DNA of 64,000 nt from assembly GCA_017893485.1 (NCBI GenBank), contig CM030366.1:200565173-200629172 (forward strand), in the 5' to 3' direction. Below the pieces are notes generated by a model. The model saw only the letters and a program-made list of their open reading frames with translations. It did not search any database and was not told the origin of the DNA. This DNA comes from Hemerocallis citrina (lineage: Eukaryota > Streptophyta > Magnoliopsida > Asparagales > Asphodelaceae). Position numbers and translations under genes: made by a program. Below, in pieces: positions 63,986-64,000 of this stretch (its first letter is position 1; each line of letters starts with the position of its first letter).

Positions 63986-64000
63986 ACTATTAAGGAATTC

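Noticed and set aside
1..64000. CRISPR arrays, bacterial operons or organellar inserts
   Set aside because: The tandem repeats have no regular spacer structure, and no bacterial or plastid/mitochondrial genes were recognised.

Overview
This is nuclear DNA of a flowering plant, probably a eudicot. Introns and spacers are AT-rich, all introns in the one intact gene are GT-AG, and the gene fragments (NO VEIN, NACK-type kinesin, P-class PPR, F-box/LRR) and the transposons (CACTA, hAT, PIF/Harbinger, Helitron, Mutator-like, Stowaway, L1-type LINE) are all plant types. I cannot name the species. No bacterial, organellar or CRISPR sequence was seen.

The window holds one gene that looks intact: a full-length homologue of Arabidopsis NO VEIN (NOV) on the + strand, 25382-58996. 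I could join 13 exons with matching phases into one reading frame of 2,817 codons plus a stop. The protein has a Gln/Asn/Pro-rich N-terminus, a basic nuclear-type patch, a sacsin-like GHKL/Hsp90-type ATPase domain around residues 1279-1350, and a C-terminal NOV_C (DUF3883) domain with a D...ExK pattern of the PD-(D/E)XK nuclease-like fold. Two exons carry in-frame tandem duplications (156 bp in exon 1, 75 bp in exon 5). Its twelve introns make up most of the 33.6 kb and carry many mobile elements.

Region 1-25 kb is a mobile-element graveyard. Its centrepiece is a nested insertion. A hAT element (3931-13112, 8-bp target duplication AGCTCATT) carries an antisense PPR gene fragment. Into it jumped a 7.9-kb CACTA element (4125-12055, 3-bp duplication GCA) with GC-rich subterminal repeats, an internal dimeric tandem array and a transposase cut off at a scrambled junction. 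Next come a NACK-type kinesin C-terminal pseudogene (13574-15081), a PIF/Harbinger miniature element made of internal tandem repeats (15540-16432), a decayed Harbinger transposase (about 16879-17460), an old dispersed repeat (17517-20900), Helitrons, and a 5'-truncated LINE with clear target duplications (21989-23734).

Region 25-59 kb is NOV. Its introns hold inverted-repeat miniature elements placed at (TA)n tracts, an inverted second Helitron copy, a Mutator-like element, a Stowaway, and a Harbinger-type element (48126-50218) that carries an F-box/LRR fragment and has itself been invaded.

Region 59-64 kb is intergenic: an antisense truncated LINE (59339-60953), a 38-base C tract, and a second copy of the dispersed repeat seen at 17.5-20.9 kb, interrupted by a small hAT element and a LINE 3' end, each with target duplications.
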